From the NCBI GenBank assembly GCA_903909295.1, contig CAIVVG010000053.1, positions 1-12,482 of the forward strand: 12,482 nt of DNA. Reading direction: 5' to 3'. The notes under the pieces were generated by a model. It searched no databases, had not been told where the DNA came from, and saw nothing but the letters and a program-made list of their open reading frames with translations. Shown piece after piece: positions 1-7,917 of this stretch; position 1 is the stretch's first letter, and each line of letters opens with the position of its first letter. The position numbers and the translations under genes are program-made. The stretch is from an uncultured Chlamydiae bacterium. Lineage in GTDB: Bacteria; Chlamydiota; Chlamydiia; Chlamydiales; SM23-39.

Positions 1-2
1 CC

Positions 3-1787
3 AATGAAAGAGAATTGAAAGTCATCCTCGCAAGGCTACAGGAAGAGATTCGAAACCGAGAAGAGGAAGATTTCAATATGCAAGAGAAAGAAGCGATCCA
101 AGGGGGGCTGCACACCGTCTGCCGCTTTGTCTTACAATACGTCCGCGATCCGAATAATACGAAACAGATCCTCTCACAGATTTTAACGCTCTGCAATGCC
201 CCCTTTCGGCAGGAAAACACCTCTTTGGAGGACCTCGAAAATCAAGTCAATAAAGGGGCCGAAGATTTAGAAAGGGAAGCCCTTGGCCTTTTTAGTAAAT
301 TGGTCGGCGATACGGTCAACGATATTGTCCTTGGGATCTCTCCAGAAAAAGAGGCCCTCGCAGAAAAGGCCTTCACAATCCAAAAAGAGGGAGTAAGGAA
401 TCTCTTCAATCCCAAGTTAGCGACCGCCCTTCTAGTGCCTATGGCAGAAAAAGTACGTCGCGACGAAGAAATTCTTCCCGAAATTGCCTCTCTTGCACAA
501 GGACTTGAAACCTTAGGCAACCGAGAAAGGGCGTTCCAAAATCACCTCTTACAACTCGACGCCTCTTATAAAGAAAGTCTCCAGAGGACTCTGTATCCCC
601 TCTTTGAAAAAATCAAAGACTTAACCGACACCCTTGAAAGGCTCAAAAAGTGGCAGATTGAATACTCCGCTCAAAAAGCCATGGTCCAGAGCCTTGAGAC
701 AATGAGAGACCAAATCCACCCCAATATAGAGCTATGCACCGTGACCGAGGTAAGGCAATCTCTCACCGAGCTCTCTACCGCCAGCGACCAACTCAAAGTC
801 CAATACTCCTCCGGACAACTGGAAGTGGAAGACCTGTCCCATTTCATCCACCTCTTTCACAGCCGGATCAAAGAGATGCTCAAACAGAGGGAGGCCCTTG
901 CGACGCTGGCGCTCATTCAAGAACGGCTCGCAGACCCCCGGCTAGGAAACGTCCAGCCTCTTGTGGAAACCGAGTTCACTTGGGATCGCCCCTTAGGGAA
1001 ATTCTTCCAGGACCAAGAGAGAGCCGCCTTTGTGCGCCAAAAAGGGGAATCTCAACTCCGACATACCGAGAGGCTAAGAGCAACCATTGTCTCTCTCCAT
1101 ACCCAACACACCCAGCTTCACCAGCAGGCTCGAGCCGAGTTTAAAGAGACGCAAACCGATCTGGGACGATTTTTAGATAACTCTCTCTCCCAAGCCATAG
1201 AAGTGCGCGGAGAAAAATACGCAGCTCTTGATCAAACCATGGCCACTGTCAGAAAGCTCTGCGGCGAGCTCATTCTAACATCCACCACACTAGAAAGAGA
1301 AGAAATCCTCCACACCACCCCTTCCACGTTAGGGGCCATTGGCTTAGCGAGCGCTGGAGCGGTTTCCAGCTTAGCCACCAACCTCTACTCCCCCTCCCTT
1401 TCTTTGCAACTAGCAGGAGCGGTCGTCGGCGCAGGACACCAAATCCCCAGCTTCGTCCACTGGTGGAAGCTCGGAGATCGCCCGTCGCGTTCCCTCATGA
1501 AAACCTCCGCCGTCGCAGCCGCCGGCTTTGTCTGCGCCAGTTACGCAGCCCACTACGTAGATCCCTCGCCCTCCTTCTCATTCTTCGCGAGCCTCATCCT
1601 CCCTGCCGTCTCCGGCTATTTGGGAGGGAGAAAAATCGCAACGACCAGTGCTAAAAAGGTAAAAGAGAAAGTACTTCCCAAAGTGATGAAGACGTTTAAA
1701 GGATTGTTAAAATTATCGACTTCATCCACGGTCTCTTTCGGCATCCTCACGACGGTTATGAAAGCCGTCGCCGACTCTGATACTTAG
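3..1787 (+). CDS. Large coiled-coil protein with C-terminal hydrophobic segments, 5' end outside window
   Basis: I do not recognise a family. The frame is open to the window edge (first complete codon at 3), and the first in-frame start-type codon is a TTG at 15, so the gene probably begins upstream. An ATG at 78 with GAGGA 10 nt before it is an alternative start, but the charged helical sequence before it looks coding. Counting residues from the TTG, about 1-430 are rich in Glu, Lys, Leu and Gln and look helical or coiled-coil. Residues 437-475 and 497-537 are paired hydrophobic stretches rich in Ala and Gly, separated by a short basic stretch, with a weaker one at 568-584. A long soluble helical domain plus hydrophobic pairs near the C-terminus fits a membrane-associated or secreted protein. 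In Chlamydiae that recalls inclusion-membrane or effector proteins, but this is only inference. It ends 12 nt before the stop of the convergent lipoprotein gene. Confidence 0.75.
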   Translation, partial: NERELKVILARLQEEIRNREEEDFNMQEKEAIQGGLHTVCRFVLQYVRDPNNTKQILSQILTLCNAPFRQENTSLEDLENQVNKGAEDLEREALGLFSKLVGDTVNDIVLGISPEKEALAEKAFTIQKEGVRNLFNPKLATALLVPMAEKVRRDEEILPEIASLAQGLETLGNRERAFQNHLLQLDASYKESLQRTLYPLFEKIKDLTDTLERLKKWQIEYSAQKAMVQSLETMRDQIHPNIELCTVTEVRQSLTELSTASDQLKVQYSSGQLEVEDLSHFIHLFHSRIKEMLKQREALATLALIQERLADPRLGNVQPLVETEFTWDRPLGKFFQDQERAAFVRQKGESQLRHTERLRATIVSLHTQHTQLHQQARAEFKETQTDLGRFLDNSLSQAIEVRGEKYAALDQTMATVRKLCGELILTSTTLEREEILHTTPSTLGAIGLASAGAVSSLATNLYSPSLSLQLAGAVVGAGHQIPSFVHWWKLGDRPSRSLMKTSAVAAAGFVCASYAAHYVDPSPSFSFFASLILPAVSGYLGGRKIATTSAKKVKEKVLPKVMKTFKGLLKLSTSSTVSFGILTTVMKAVADSDT

Positions 1788-1799
1788 AGGGTGTTCTAT

Positions 1800-1937
1800 T
1801 TACCAACGGTCGTGGTGCTTTTCTGAATGGGTTTTGTCGTTCTTCTTTTCATCAGAAGGAGAATCTTCGTACTTGCAAGAAGTCATGGAAAAGGCAAATG
1901 CCAGACCAAATAGCGCCAGAACAATCTTCTTCAACAT
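1800..1937 (-). CDS. Small lipoprotein, 45 aa
   Basis: A tiny gene with clear signals. AGGAGG (1943-1948) lies 5 nt upstream of the ATG. The product starts MLKK, followed by a hydrophobic run (about residues 5-18) and a lipobox-like MTSC with Cys21, the expected site of diacylglyceryl transfer and signal peptidase II cleavage. The mature part is only 25 residues, very polar (Asp, Glu, Lys, His, Ser), and ends in RW. This resembles small entericidin-like or stress lipoproteins in layout only; I see no specific homology. The enzyme that would lipidate it, Lgt, is encoded at 7918-8757. The gene sits between two plus-strand genes and is convergent with the upstream coiled-coil gene. Frame, ribosome binding site and lipobox together make it likely real despite its length. 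Confidence 0.72.
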   Translation of the reverse strand: MLKKIVLALFGLAFAFSMTSCKYEDSPSDEKKNDKTHSEKHHDRW

Positions 1938-1969
1938 AACCACCTCCTAAACCCTCTCTAATTACTTAT

Positions 1970-1998
1970 TTATTTTTACGCAACAACTGTGATATAAA
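1970..1998 (+). promoter_or_regulatory. Possible promoter abutting the start codon at 2006
   Basis: TATAAA at 1993-1998 matches a -10 box. The hexamer 17 bp upstream (TTATTT, 1970-1975) is a poor -35. A start site 6-8 nt beyond the -10 would fall at about 2004-2006, so the mRNA would be nearly leaderless. AT-rich intergenic DNA makes a chance match plausible. Confidence 0.25.
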
Positions 1999-2005
1999 TA
2001 AAATC

Positions 2006-3115
2006 ATGCAAGGGAAAACTTTTTTTGTTGCAGCGACGGGACAAAACGTAGGGAAAACCACCACCTGTCTGGGACTTGTAGCAGGCCTAAAGAAGCGGTT
2101 TTCGTCTGTCGGCTTTATGAAACCGGTCGGTCAAGAGCATGTGGAAACAGAAGAAGGGCTCCACGTCGACAAAGACGTGCTCCTCTTTCAATCGCAATTT
2201 CATCTCACCGATTCCTTAGCTGAGATGAGTCCCGTCCTATTTCCCCGCGGCTTTACCCGCGATTACCTCGATGGGAAAGTCCATCACGGACAGCTCACCT
2301 CAAAAATCACCACCGCCTTTGAGGCGCTCTCTCAAAGGCATGAAGTCACTGTCCTAGAAGGGACGGGCCATACAGGAGTGGGGTCAATTGTCGATCTGAA
2401 TAACGCGCAGGTCGCAGCCATGCTGGGGGCCCCTGTAATTCTCGTCGCCTCAGGGGGCCTCGGCTCTAGCTTTGATGAACTCGCACTCAACTACGTGCAG
2501 TGTGAAAAACAGGGAGCTAAAGTCGCCGGAGTGATTTTGAACCGAGTCCTTCCCGAAAAAAGGGAAATGATCTTGGAGTACATTGCCAAAGCGCTCAAGC
2601 GGTGGAACGTCCCCCTTCTCGGCGCCATCCCCTTCGATGAGCTCCTTAGCAGCCCCACGATGAGCGATTTTGAGCACCTTTTTCACACCAAGCTCTTTGC
2701 TGGAGAGGCCTACCGTCTGCGCCACTTTCACGGCATCCGCCTGATTGCCTCTTCCGTTGAAATCTACCGGACGGCGCTCCTCAAGCAAGAGCTCCTCATC
2801 ACCCCCGCATCCCGCGAAGACATCGTCCTGGCCACCCTCTCGCGCTTCTGGGATCTCAAGATCTCCCACTCCCAAGCCCCCCTAGAAATTGGCCTGATCC
2901 TAACGGGCAAAGCGCCCCCATCCGAGAGCCTCATGGATCAGATCCGAAAAGCGGAAATCCCCACCCTCTTCACCCCCGTCACCAGCTTCGCTGCGCTTAA
3001 AATGATCCACGATCACACAGCCAAGATCCGGAAAGAAGACACCGAAAAAATCGATGAGGCAATCAAAGTGGTGAAGAAGCACATCGACTTTGAGCAGCTG
3101 ATACAAATGCTCTAA
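2006..3115 (+). CDS. P-loop NTPase with DRTGG domain (BioD/Pta N-terminal-like)
   Basis: The protein (369 aa) has the layout of the BioD-like N-terminal region of phosphotransacetylase, here as a stand-alone protein. A P-loop GQNVGKT lies at residues 12-18 in the BioD-like context that binds ATP. EGTGHTGVG at 118-126 corresponds to the second conserved motif of this family, and DLNNAQVA follows at 130-137. Residues about 215-335 look like a DRTGG domain (LITPASREDIVLAT at 264-277 and GLILTGKAPP at 296-305). In full-length Pta such regions are regulatory; the role of stand-alone copies is not established, so no reaction is assigned. The start is fixed by the P-loop position. No Shine-Dalgarno is visible before the ATG, and no other in-frame start lies upstream. 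The TAA stop overlaps the TAG stop of the convergent PIN gene (3112-3115). Confidence 0.85.
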   Translation: MQGKTFFVAATGQNVGKTTTCLGLVAGLKKRFSSVGFMKPVGQEHVETEEGLHVDKDVLLFQSQFHLTDSLAEMSPVLFPRGFTRDYLDGKVHHGQLTSKITTAFEALSQRHEVTVLEGTGHTGVGSIVDLNNAQVAAMLGAPVILVASGGLGSSFDELALNYVQCEKQGAKVAGVILNRVLPEKREMILEYIAKALKRWNVPLLGAIPFDELLSSPTMSDFEHLFHTKLFAGEAYRLRHFHGIRLIASSVEIYRTALLKQELLITPASREDIVLATLSRFWDLKISHSQAPLEIGLILTGKAPPSESLMDQIRKAEIPTLFTPVTSFAALKMIHDHTAKIRKEDTEKIDEAIKVVKKHIDFEQLIQML

Positions 3116-3684
3116 ATAAGCTCAATATAACTTTCCAAAAACTCAGCAATTTTCACAAGCGAGTGTTTTCGTAGAATCTCGAGATATTCACCCGATGTCT
3201 TTGCTGGATTATTCATTCGACTTCTACAATTTTTCACCGCCGTAAGAAAAACGGGGAGATGCAGGTCGCTTTGATTGAGAAAAAAATCATCAGGGTGCTG
3301 CGCCTCGATGCCATATTTCTCAAGGACTTCCACAGGGAAGTCCTTGAGATTGTATGTGACAATCATCTGTGCTTGCCCTTTGATAGATGCAGCAAGAATG
3401 TGTCGATCGTCTGGATCAGGTAGCTCAAGATGGGGACACAGGTGCTCGTACCCTTCAACTAAACAGTCCTCAACACTCTCATTGATCAACCTGCGAGTCC
3501 TTTCTAGTCTTTCAGGTGCCAAATCCGGTCTTTTCCTGATGAGATTGTACATCCATTCATCATGGATCCTCTCAGTCCACTTGGCCCTAAAAAGACCTGC
3601 CACTGCAATCTCCAAGAGGAGATCCCTCACAGGAGCGGAATATAAAACACATGCATCAAAAAGAACGACAAATCCGGACAACAT
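3112..3684 (-). CDS. PIN-domain ribonuclease, probable toxin
   Basis: The protein (190 aa) carries a PIN domain. FDACVLYSA at the N-terminus supplies Asp10. Glu43 follows in HDEW, DPDDRHILAA supplies Asp93, and TYNLKDF supplies Asn112 and Asp115. These are the acidic positions that bind metal in PIN RNases. The remainder (about 125-190) is a helical C-terminal extension, as in PIN_3-type toxins. The ATG directly follows the TAG of the HTH gene with no spacer, so translation is probably coupled. It is the last gene of the leftward operon. By family, such toxins cleave RNA and are inhibited by their antitoxin; the particular target cannot be read from sequence. The DNA looks more AT-rich than the neighbouring operon genes, which would fit acquisition by transfer. 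Confidence 0.82.
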   Translation of the reverse strand: MLSGFVVLFDACVLYSAPVRDLLLEIAVAGLFRAKWTERIHDEWMYNLIRKRPDLAPERLERTRRLINESVEDCLVEGYEHLCPHLELPDPDDRHILAASIKGQAQMIVTYNLKDFPVEVLEKYGIEAQHPDDFFLNQSDLHLPVFLTAVKNCRSRMNNPAKTSGEYLEILRKHSLVKIAEFLESYIELI

Positions 3685-4158
3685 CTAATATCCAAGGTCT
3701 AAGTCCTGCGCTTCTTTGGTTAGCTCTTCTTGCGCTCTACGACTTTTGCTCTTAGATTGTTCCTGATACTTAAGAATATCTGCAAACAAAATTCTTCTGT
3801 GCCTGCCGATTTTATGAAATTTGATCTTCCCTTTCTCCAAAAGCTGGATGAGGTAAGGACGAGAGACATTGAGCAAATTGGCCGCTTCCTGCGTCGTTAA
3901 TTCTGCGTGAATAGGGACAAGAGTGACAGCATTCCCGTCTGCAACATGCAGAAGAGTACTGAACAGAAACTCGACAATTGCTGGGGGCAGTAGAAAGTCA
4001 GTAGACCCTTTTCCAGTAGCCCTTCTAAGGGAAAATTGCACATCTCCCTTCCAGCCACCAGATAAAAAAGTTCGCATCTCGGCAGATGCCTTTCCAGCCA
4101 ATTCAATCTCATGAGATTTAGGTAGAACGGGCATAGATTTTCTTGGGACGACGGTCAT
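3685..4158 (-). CDS. Excisionase-family HTH protein, probable antitoxin
   Basis: A 157-aa protein if started at the ATG at 4158, which I prefer because GGAGAGGAG precedes it (AGGAG 3 nt, GGAGAG 7 nt upstream). The frame is open further upstream to an ATG at 4215, but that start lies inside the heptosyltransferase gene and has no ribosome binding site. Residues about 86-134 form a MerR/excisionase-type helix-turn-helix: LTTQEAANLLNVSRPYLIQL, then the typical wing with HKIGRHRRI. The N-terminal 80 residues show no motif I recognise. HTH_17 proteins encoded directly before PIN_3 proteins are a known toxin-antitoxin arrangement, and the HTH would be expected to bind its own operator. The start is 22 nt after the heptosyltransferase stop, so it may be read from the upstream operon as well as from its own promoter; no clear promoter is visible. 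Confidence 0.8.
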   Translation of the reverse strand: MTVVPRKSMPVLPKSHEIELAGKASAEMRTFLSGGWKGDVQFSLRRATGKGSTDFLLPPAIVEFLFSTLLHVADGNAVTLVPIHAELTTQEAANLLNVSRPYLIQLLEKGKIKFHKIGRHRRILFADILKYQEQSKSKSRRAQEELTKEAQDLDLGY

Positions 4159-4180
4159 ACACTCCTCTCCAGGTTCTAAC

Positions 4181-5143
4181 TCAAGAATGATCATTATTCG
4201 AAATAATCGCAACAAAATTTATGAAAGCTTCCAGTAACTCTTCTACGGAGATCTCTTTCATACAATTTCCCGTTGGGCAAGTGCGGAGCACGGGGCATGT
4301 TTTGACAAAGGAGCGCTGGTAAGGACACGTCCCCCAATAGGCCCCATGTTCTGGGCCGAGAGGCTTGAACAAATCCGGTGAGGAGGGGCCAAAGATCCCA
4401 AAGCTGGGGGTTCCCACCATTCCGGCCAAGTGGAGGGCGCTCGAGTCGACGGCGAGAACTAAATCGACCTCCCTCATCTTCTGTTGCCACTCCGAGAAGG
4501 TCATCTTGTCACAAAGGACCGACCTTCGGGACACCCCCCTTTGGATCTCTTCACAAAATGCCCTCTCCGGCTCTTCTCCCCAAACAAAGAGGAGGGTGCA
4601 CTCTCCTATTTGGTCTAAAAACTGGGCCCATGTCGCAGCAGGGAGCTGTTTATTTTTCCACTTGGAACCGGGACAGACCATAATGGTCTTAAACTCCCTC
4701 TCACAGGGGAGAGGCACTGGCAAAGAAAGGGGCTTTTGCAAATAGGCTTCGATGAGGGCCAAATACTGAAGGCGCATATTCAACGTGGGAGAGACGTCGT
4801 AGTGGAGATGGGTGGCCAGTAGATTAGGCCACTCCCGAACGGAGCGCCATCCAAACCCCACCTTTACGGCGCCCCTAACCGCTAGAGTCACCAACCCCGA
4901 CTTACAATTGCCTTGAAGATCGAAGACGACATCGTACCGTTCTTGCCGCACACTCCTGAGAGAAGAAAGGAGGTTTTTTCTGGTGATCGGGATGGCTTTT
5001 CGAATCTGGGGGTGGTTCTGGACGAGGGCTAAGAATTTTTCCTCGACAACCCAATCGACTGTATGGTCTTTGAGGGCGTCCAAAACGGAAAAGGCCTGGA
5101 TGATATCGCCCAAAGACGAGGTTTTAACAATCAGAATCTTCAT
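4181..5143 (-). CDS. waaC: LPS heptosyltransferase-like glycosyltransferase (GT9)
   Basis: A 320-aa GT9-family protein acting on lipopolysaccharide core at the inner membrane. Heptosyltransferase I transfers L-glycero-D-manno-heptose from the ADP-sugar to Kdo. The N-terminus MKILIVKTSSLGDIIQA carries Asp13, equivalent to the catalytic Asp of WaaC. DLQGNCKSG begins at about 75 and CPGSKWKNKQLP at about 157. The donor-binding motif AVDSSALHLAGMVGTPSFGIFGPSSP starts at about 232, with the Cys-rich stretch CP..TCP.GNCM near 283-295. The ATG at 5143 is chosen over an upstream ATG at 5182 because the motif begins right there and GGGG lies 6 nt upstream. It overlaps the end of the pseudouridine synthase gene by 20 nt. 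I cannot separate heptosyltransferase I, II or III from sequence alone, so the symbol is tentative. Classical Chlamydia LPS has Kdo only and no heptose. Confidence 0.83.
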   Translation of the reverse strand: MKILIVKTSSLGDIIQAFSVLDALKDHTVDWVVEEKFLALVQNHPQIRKAIPITRKNLLSSLRSVRQERYDVVFDLQGNCKSGLVTLAVRGAVKVGFGWRSVREWPNLLATHLHYDVSPTLNMRLQYLALIEAYLQKPLSLPVPLPCEREFKTIMVCPGSKWKNKQLPAATWAQFLDQIGECTLLFVWGEEPERAFCEEIQRGVSRRSVLCDKMTFSEWQQKMREVDLVLAVDSSALHLAGMVGTPSFGIFGPSSPDLFKPLGPEHGAYWGTCPYQRSFVKTCPVLRTCPTGNCMKEISVEELLEAFINFVAIISNNDHS

Positions 5144-5963
5144 ACTGGACCCCGGCTTTTTGCAATGCGTCGGACAGGTCATGTGGCATTGGGGCTTTTA
5201 CTCTGATTTTCTCACCCGTAAAGGGGTGGGTAAATTCCAAAGAGACGGCGTGCAAAAGGGGTCTCTGGATAAAGAGCGGACACCGAAAGTGGGAGGCGTA
5301 CTGCCGGTCGACTAAAATGGGGTGCCCCATCTCGGCCAAATGGACCCGGATTTGGTGGGTACGTCCTGTGTAGGGCTCGCACAGAAGCAAGGCAGCTTGC
5401 TTGCCGCTGCTCAATTTAGTCCACTCGGTCACTGCTGTCTGCCCGGAGGCGCCAGAGCCCCAAATCGTCTGTCCTTGGAAAGAGCCTTTCCGAACGAGCC
5501 GCGACTCGCGCACGCCCCCTTCGCTAAAAGGGACCCCATCGACGAGGGCCAAATACTTTTTGACCATCTCTCGTTTCTTAAAGAGCTCCATCAGCCTCTC
5601 TGTGGCCTCCCGCTTTTTTGCGAGGAGCAAGACTCCGGTCGTATCCTTGTCGAGGCGGTGAACGAGTTCTCTTTTGGGGAAAGACCCCGGAGCGCAAACG
5701 ACGTTAGCCGGTTTATTAACGATTTCTAACCACTCGTCCTGATAAAGGAGAGTGGCTTTTTCTACGACTCCAGAACTCTTCCAGTTGTTGGCGATCTCTA
5801 CCGCATCTCCCGCTCGGAGACTGGCCGAGCCAAATCGCTCGATCTTCCCATTGACGCGACACAAATTGGCCTCAAGTGCTTTGCGCACCTGTTTGCCAGA
5901 ATGGCTGAGCTGGTCCCTTAAGAAAGGGGCCAGCTTTTGTGAGGAGCGGACGAGCCATTTCAT
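5124..5963 (-). CDS. RluA-family 23S rRNA/tRNA pseudouridine synthase
   Basis: The 279-aa protein converts uridine to pseudouridine in structured RNA. An S4-like RNA-binding region lies at residues about 12-60 (VRKALEANLCRVNGKIERFG), followed by the catalytic domain from about 72. HRLDKDTTGVLLLAK supplies the catalytic Asp105. LVDG and GRTHQIRVHLAEMGHPILVDRQY complete the conserved RluA signatures. Length fits RluA/RluD-type enzymes. The target position (RluC, RluD or another) cannot be read reliably, so no symbol is given. Its ATG overlaps the pepA stop (ATGA, 5960-5963), there is no evident ribosome binding site, and translation is probably coupled to pepA. It is the fourth gene of the leftward operon. 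Confidence 0.88.
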   Translation of the reverse strand: MKWLVRSSQKLAPFLRDQLSHSGKQVRKALEANLCRVNGKIERFGSASLRAGDAVEIANNWKSSGVVEKATLLYQDEWLEIVNKPANVVCAPGSFPKRELVHRLDKDTTGVLLLAKKREATERLMELFKKREMVKKYLALVDGVPFSEGGVRESRLVRKGSFQGQTIWGSGASGQTAVTEWTKLSSGKQAALLLCEPYTGRTHQIRVHLAEMGHPILVDRQYASHFRCPLFIQRPLLHAVSLEFTHPFTGEKIRVKAPMPHDLSDALQKAGVQYEDSDC

Positions 5964-7417
5964 GAGTGGGCACGTCTTTCGAGAAATTCCAGAAGGAGGC
6001 GCACTCCATATCCAGTCGCTTTGGTCGGCCAGTAGTGTTTCGGACGGCTTACGTAGGCAGGACCCGCTAAATCAATGTGGGCCCACGCAGTGGTGCCGAC
6101 AAATTCTTGTAAGAAGAGCCCTGCTTTCATAGCACCTGCATCGCGTCCCCCTGTATTGAGGAGATCGCCAAAATCGGCCCGGAGGGAGTCTTTGTAATCG
6201 GGATTGAGGGGCATCCGCCAGAGCTGCTCCCCTGTTTTCTCCGAGGCGCCCATCAGATCTTGGGCGAGTCCTTCGTCATTGGCAAACAGCCCGGCCATCT
6301 CCTCTCCAAGAGCCATGATGATGGAACCTGTGAGCGTGGCCACGTCGACTACAGCGGTGGGTTTCAGCGTTTGGATGGCGTAGCTGAGAGCGTCGGCCAA
6401 AACAAGCCGTCCCTCTGCATCGGTATTGTTGATTTCGACCGTTTTTCCCGAATGGGAACGGTAGACATCTCCCAACTTGTAACTCTTGGAGCCAATGCTA
6501 TTTTCTGTCGCAGGGACGACAGCGGTCACATTGACCTTGAGCTTCAACAGAGCGGCCAAATAAACAGTGCCCAAAACGGTAGCGCCACCCGACATATCGC
6601 ACTTCATCGTGAGCATATTATCGGTCGGCTTGAGGGAAAGACCCCCCGTATCATAGGTGACCCCCTTGCCCACTAAAGCAATTTTATCTTGAGAACTGGG
6701 GTCTCCCTGGTAGGAGAGCTCAATCAGATAAGGATCGAGATTCGACGCGCGATTGACCGCTAAAATCAACCCCATTTTCTCTCGTTCCAAATCCTTTTTC
6801 TCTAAAATATGAGCCTTGAGTCCGGGAGTGGAAGAGGCTAGAGAACGAGCCAGCTCGGCGAGCATTTTGGGCGTGATGTCATCAGCGTTCCCATTGATCC
6901 AGTCGCGCACCAGGTAAATTCCCTTGGCCACAACCTGAATTTTTTCCACCACTTCAGGGCACTTTACACCGATGAGACTGAGGTGTTCGACCAAAACAGT
7001 CGGAGACTCTTTTTGCGAAGCCTCCCCCTTCAACTTGGTGAAGGCGTAATTGGTCAGGACCAACCCTTCCGCAACCGAACTCACAGTTTCCTCAGAGACA
7101 AGGCGCGTATGTGGCACCAAAACAGCCAGCCGCTTTACCTTTTTGCCATGCGCAAAGCGCATCGCGCTTGCAAAGGCACGCCGAAGCGTCTCACAAGTCA
7201 CTTTTTCCGCTTTGCCCAATCCCAAAGCGAGCACCCGCTTCTCTTTGCCGCGAGTGTAAACACAAGAGACTTCCCCCTGCTTCGCCTTAAAGTCGCCCGC
7301 CTGCAAAAGGGGGGCCAACTCCTCGGTAAAAGGGTGCTCTGTTACAGCGGCAGTCAAGTCATCCCAAAAAGGGATGACCACGAGATCCGCTTCCTCTCTC
7401 ACAAAAGAGATCTTCAA
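5960..7417 (-). CDS. pepA: Cytosol leucyl aminopeptidase
   Basis: A 485-aa M17 metallopeptidase that removes N-terminal residues from peptides in the cytoplasm. All active-site residues are present with the same spacing as in E. coli PepA: Lys251 and Asp256 (GKGVTYDTGG), Lys263 (SLKP), Asp274 (KCDMSGGA), Asp333 and Glu335 (NTDAEGRL) and Arg337. The length is slightly below the usual roughly 500 aa; the N-terminal domain is complete by eye. Translation starts at a TTG (7415-7417), with GAGG 7 nt upstream. This TTG overlaps the ssb stop as TTGA, so initiation probably depends on termination of ssb translation. The adjacent ssb-pepA order matches what I recall from Chlamydia. E. coli PepA also binds DNA in site-specific recombination, but nothing here shows that role. 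Confidence 0.95.
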   Translation of the reverse strand: MKISFVREEADLVVIPFWDDLTAAVTEHPFTEELAPLLQAGDFKAKQGEVSCVYTRGKEKRVLALGLGKAEKVTCETLRRAFASAMRFAHGKKVKRLAVLVPHTRLVSEETVSSVAEGLVLTNYAFTKLKGEASQKESPTVLVEHLSLIGVKCPEVVEKIQVVAKGIYLVRDWINGNADDITPKMLAELARSLASSTPGLKAHILEKKDLEREKMGLILAVNRASNLDPYLIELSYQGDPSSQDKIALVGKGVTYDTGGLSLKPTDNMLTMKCDMSGGATVLGTVYLAALLKLKVNVTAVVPATENSIGSKSYKLGDVYRSHSGKTVEINNTDAEGRLVLADALSYAIQTLKPTAVVDVATLTGSIIMALGEEMAGLFANDEGLAQDLMGASEKTGEQLWRMPLNPDYKDSLRADFGDLLNTGGRDAGAMKAGLFLQEFVGTTAWAHIDLAGPAYVSRPKHYWPTKATGYGVRLLLEFLERRAHS

Positions 7418-7875
7418 AACGGAACCTCGTCATCGAACGTTTGCCCCTCGGGCTTTGCTGCTACCGGCGCGGCCATATAAGGGCTCGTCGCTGGCGCTGA
7501 AGCGTGAAGTGGCGATTGTTGTTGCTGAGGTTGCGCACCACCTTCACTGCCACCTGGTTTGCCAAACGGGCTGAACTCGAGGTGGGTCGCGGTGAGCTCT
7601 AAAGAGACGGTCGGCTTGCCATCGCGGTCGTTAAAAATTTCAGGCTTGTGGAGCTCTCCGAAAGCCATGACGGGGGACCCCTTTTTCAAGTAAGCGATCA
7701 TCGTATCCCACTGCTCACCCCAGCAAGTGACTCGAAACCAGATCGTGTTATCAGTTGGATTTTTGCCTCGGCGAGAGCGGACCGCAACTCGCAATGTCGT
7801 GACCTTTTTCCCTGATGAAGTAAAGCGCACTTCGGGATCGGCACCTAAGTGACCCGCCACATGCATAAAGTTCAT
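7414..7875 (-). CDS. ssb: Single-stranded DNA-binding protein
   Basis: A 153-aa SSB. The N-terminal OB fold (about 1-103) shows family features: GHLGADPEVRFTSSGKKV, FRVTCWGEQWD, YLKKGSPVMAFGEL and LELTATHLEF. A Gly/Gln/Pro/Ala-rich linker follows, and the acidic tip DDEVPF is the usual contact for replication and repair proteins. It coats single-stranded DNA in replication, repair and recombination. The ATG at 7875 is preferred: GGGAG lies 6 nt upstream (7882-7886) and the OB fold starts right away. An upstream in-frame ATG at 7914 would add 13 unconserved residues. It starts 42 nt after the lgt stop and overlaps pepA by 4 nt. Confidence 0.94.
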   Translation of the reverse strand: MNFMHVAGHLGADPEVRFTSSGKKVTTLRVAVRSRRGKNPTDNTIWFRVTCWGEQWDTMIAYLKKGSPVMAFGELHKPEIFNDRDGKPTVSLELTATHLEFSPFGKPGGSEGGAQPQQQQSPLHASAPATSPYMAAPVAAKPEGQTFDDEVPF

Positions 7876-7917
7876 AGAAAGCTCCCTTTTTGATTTGAAT
7901 CCATTATTCACCATCTC

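Noticed and set aside
4159..4215. Longer start of the antitoxin-like gene at ATG 4215
   Set aside because: It lies inside the heptosyltransferase gene without a ribosome binding site, whereas the ATG at 4158 has a strong one.
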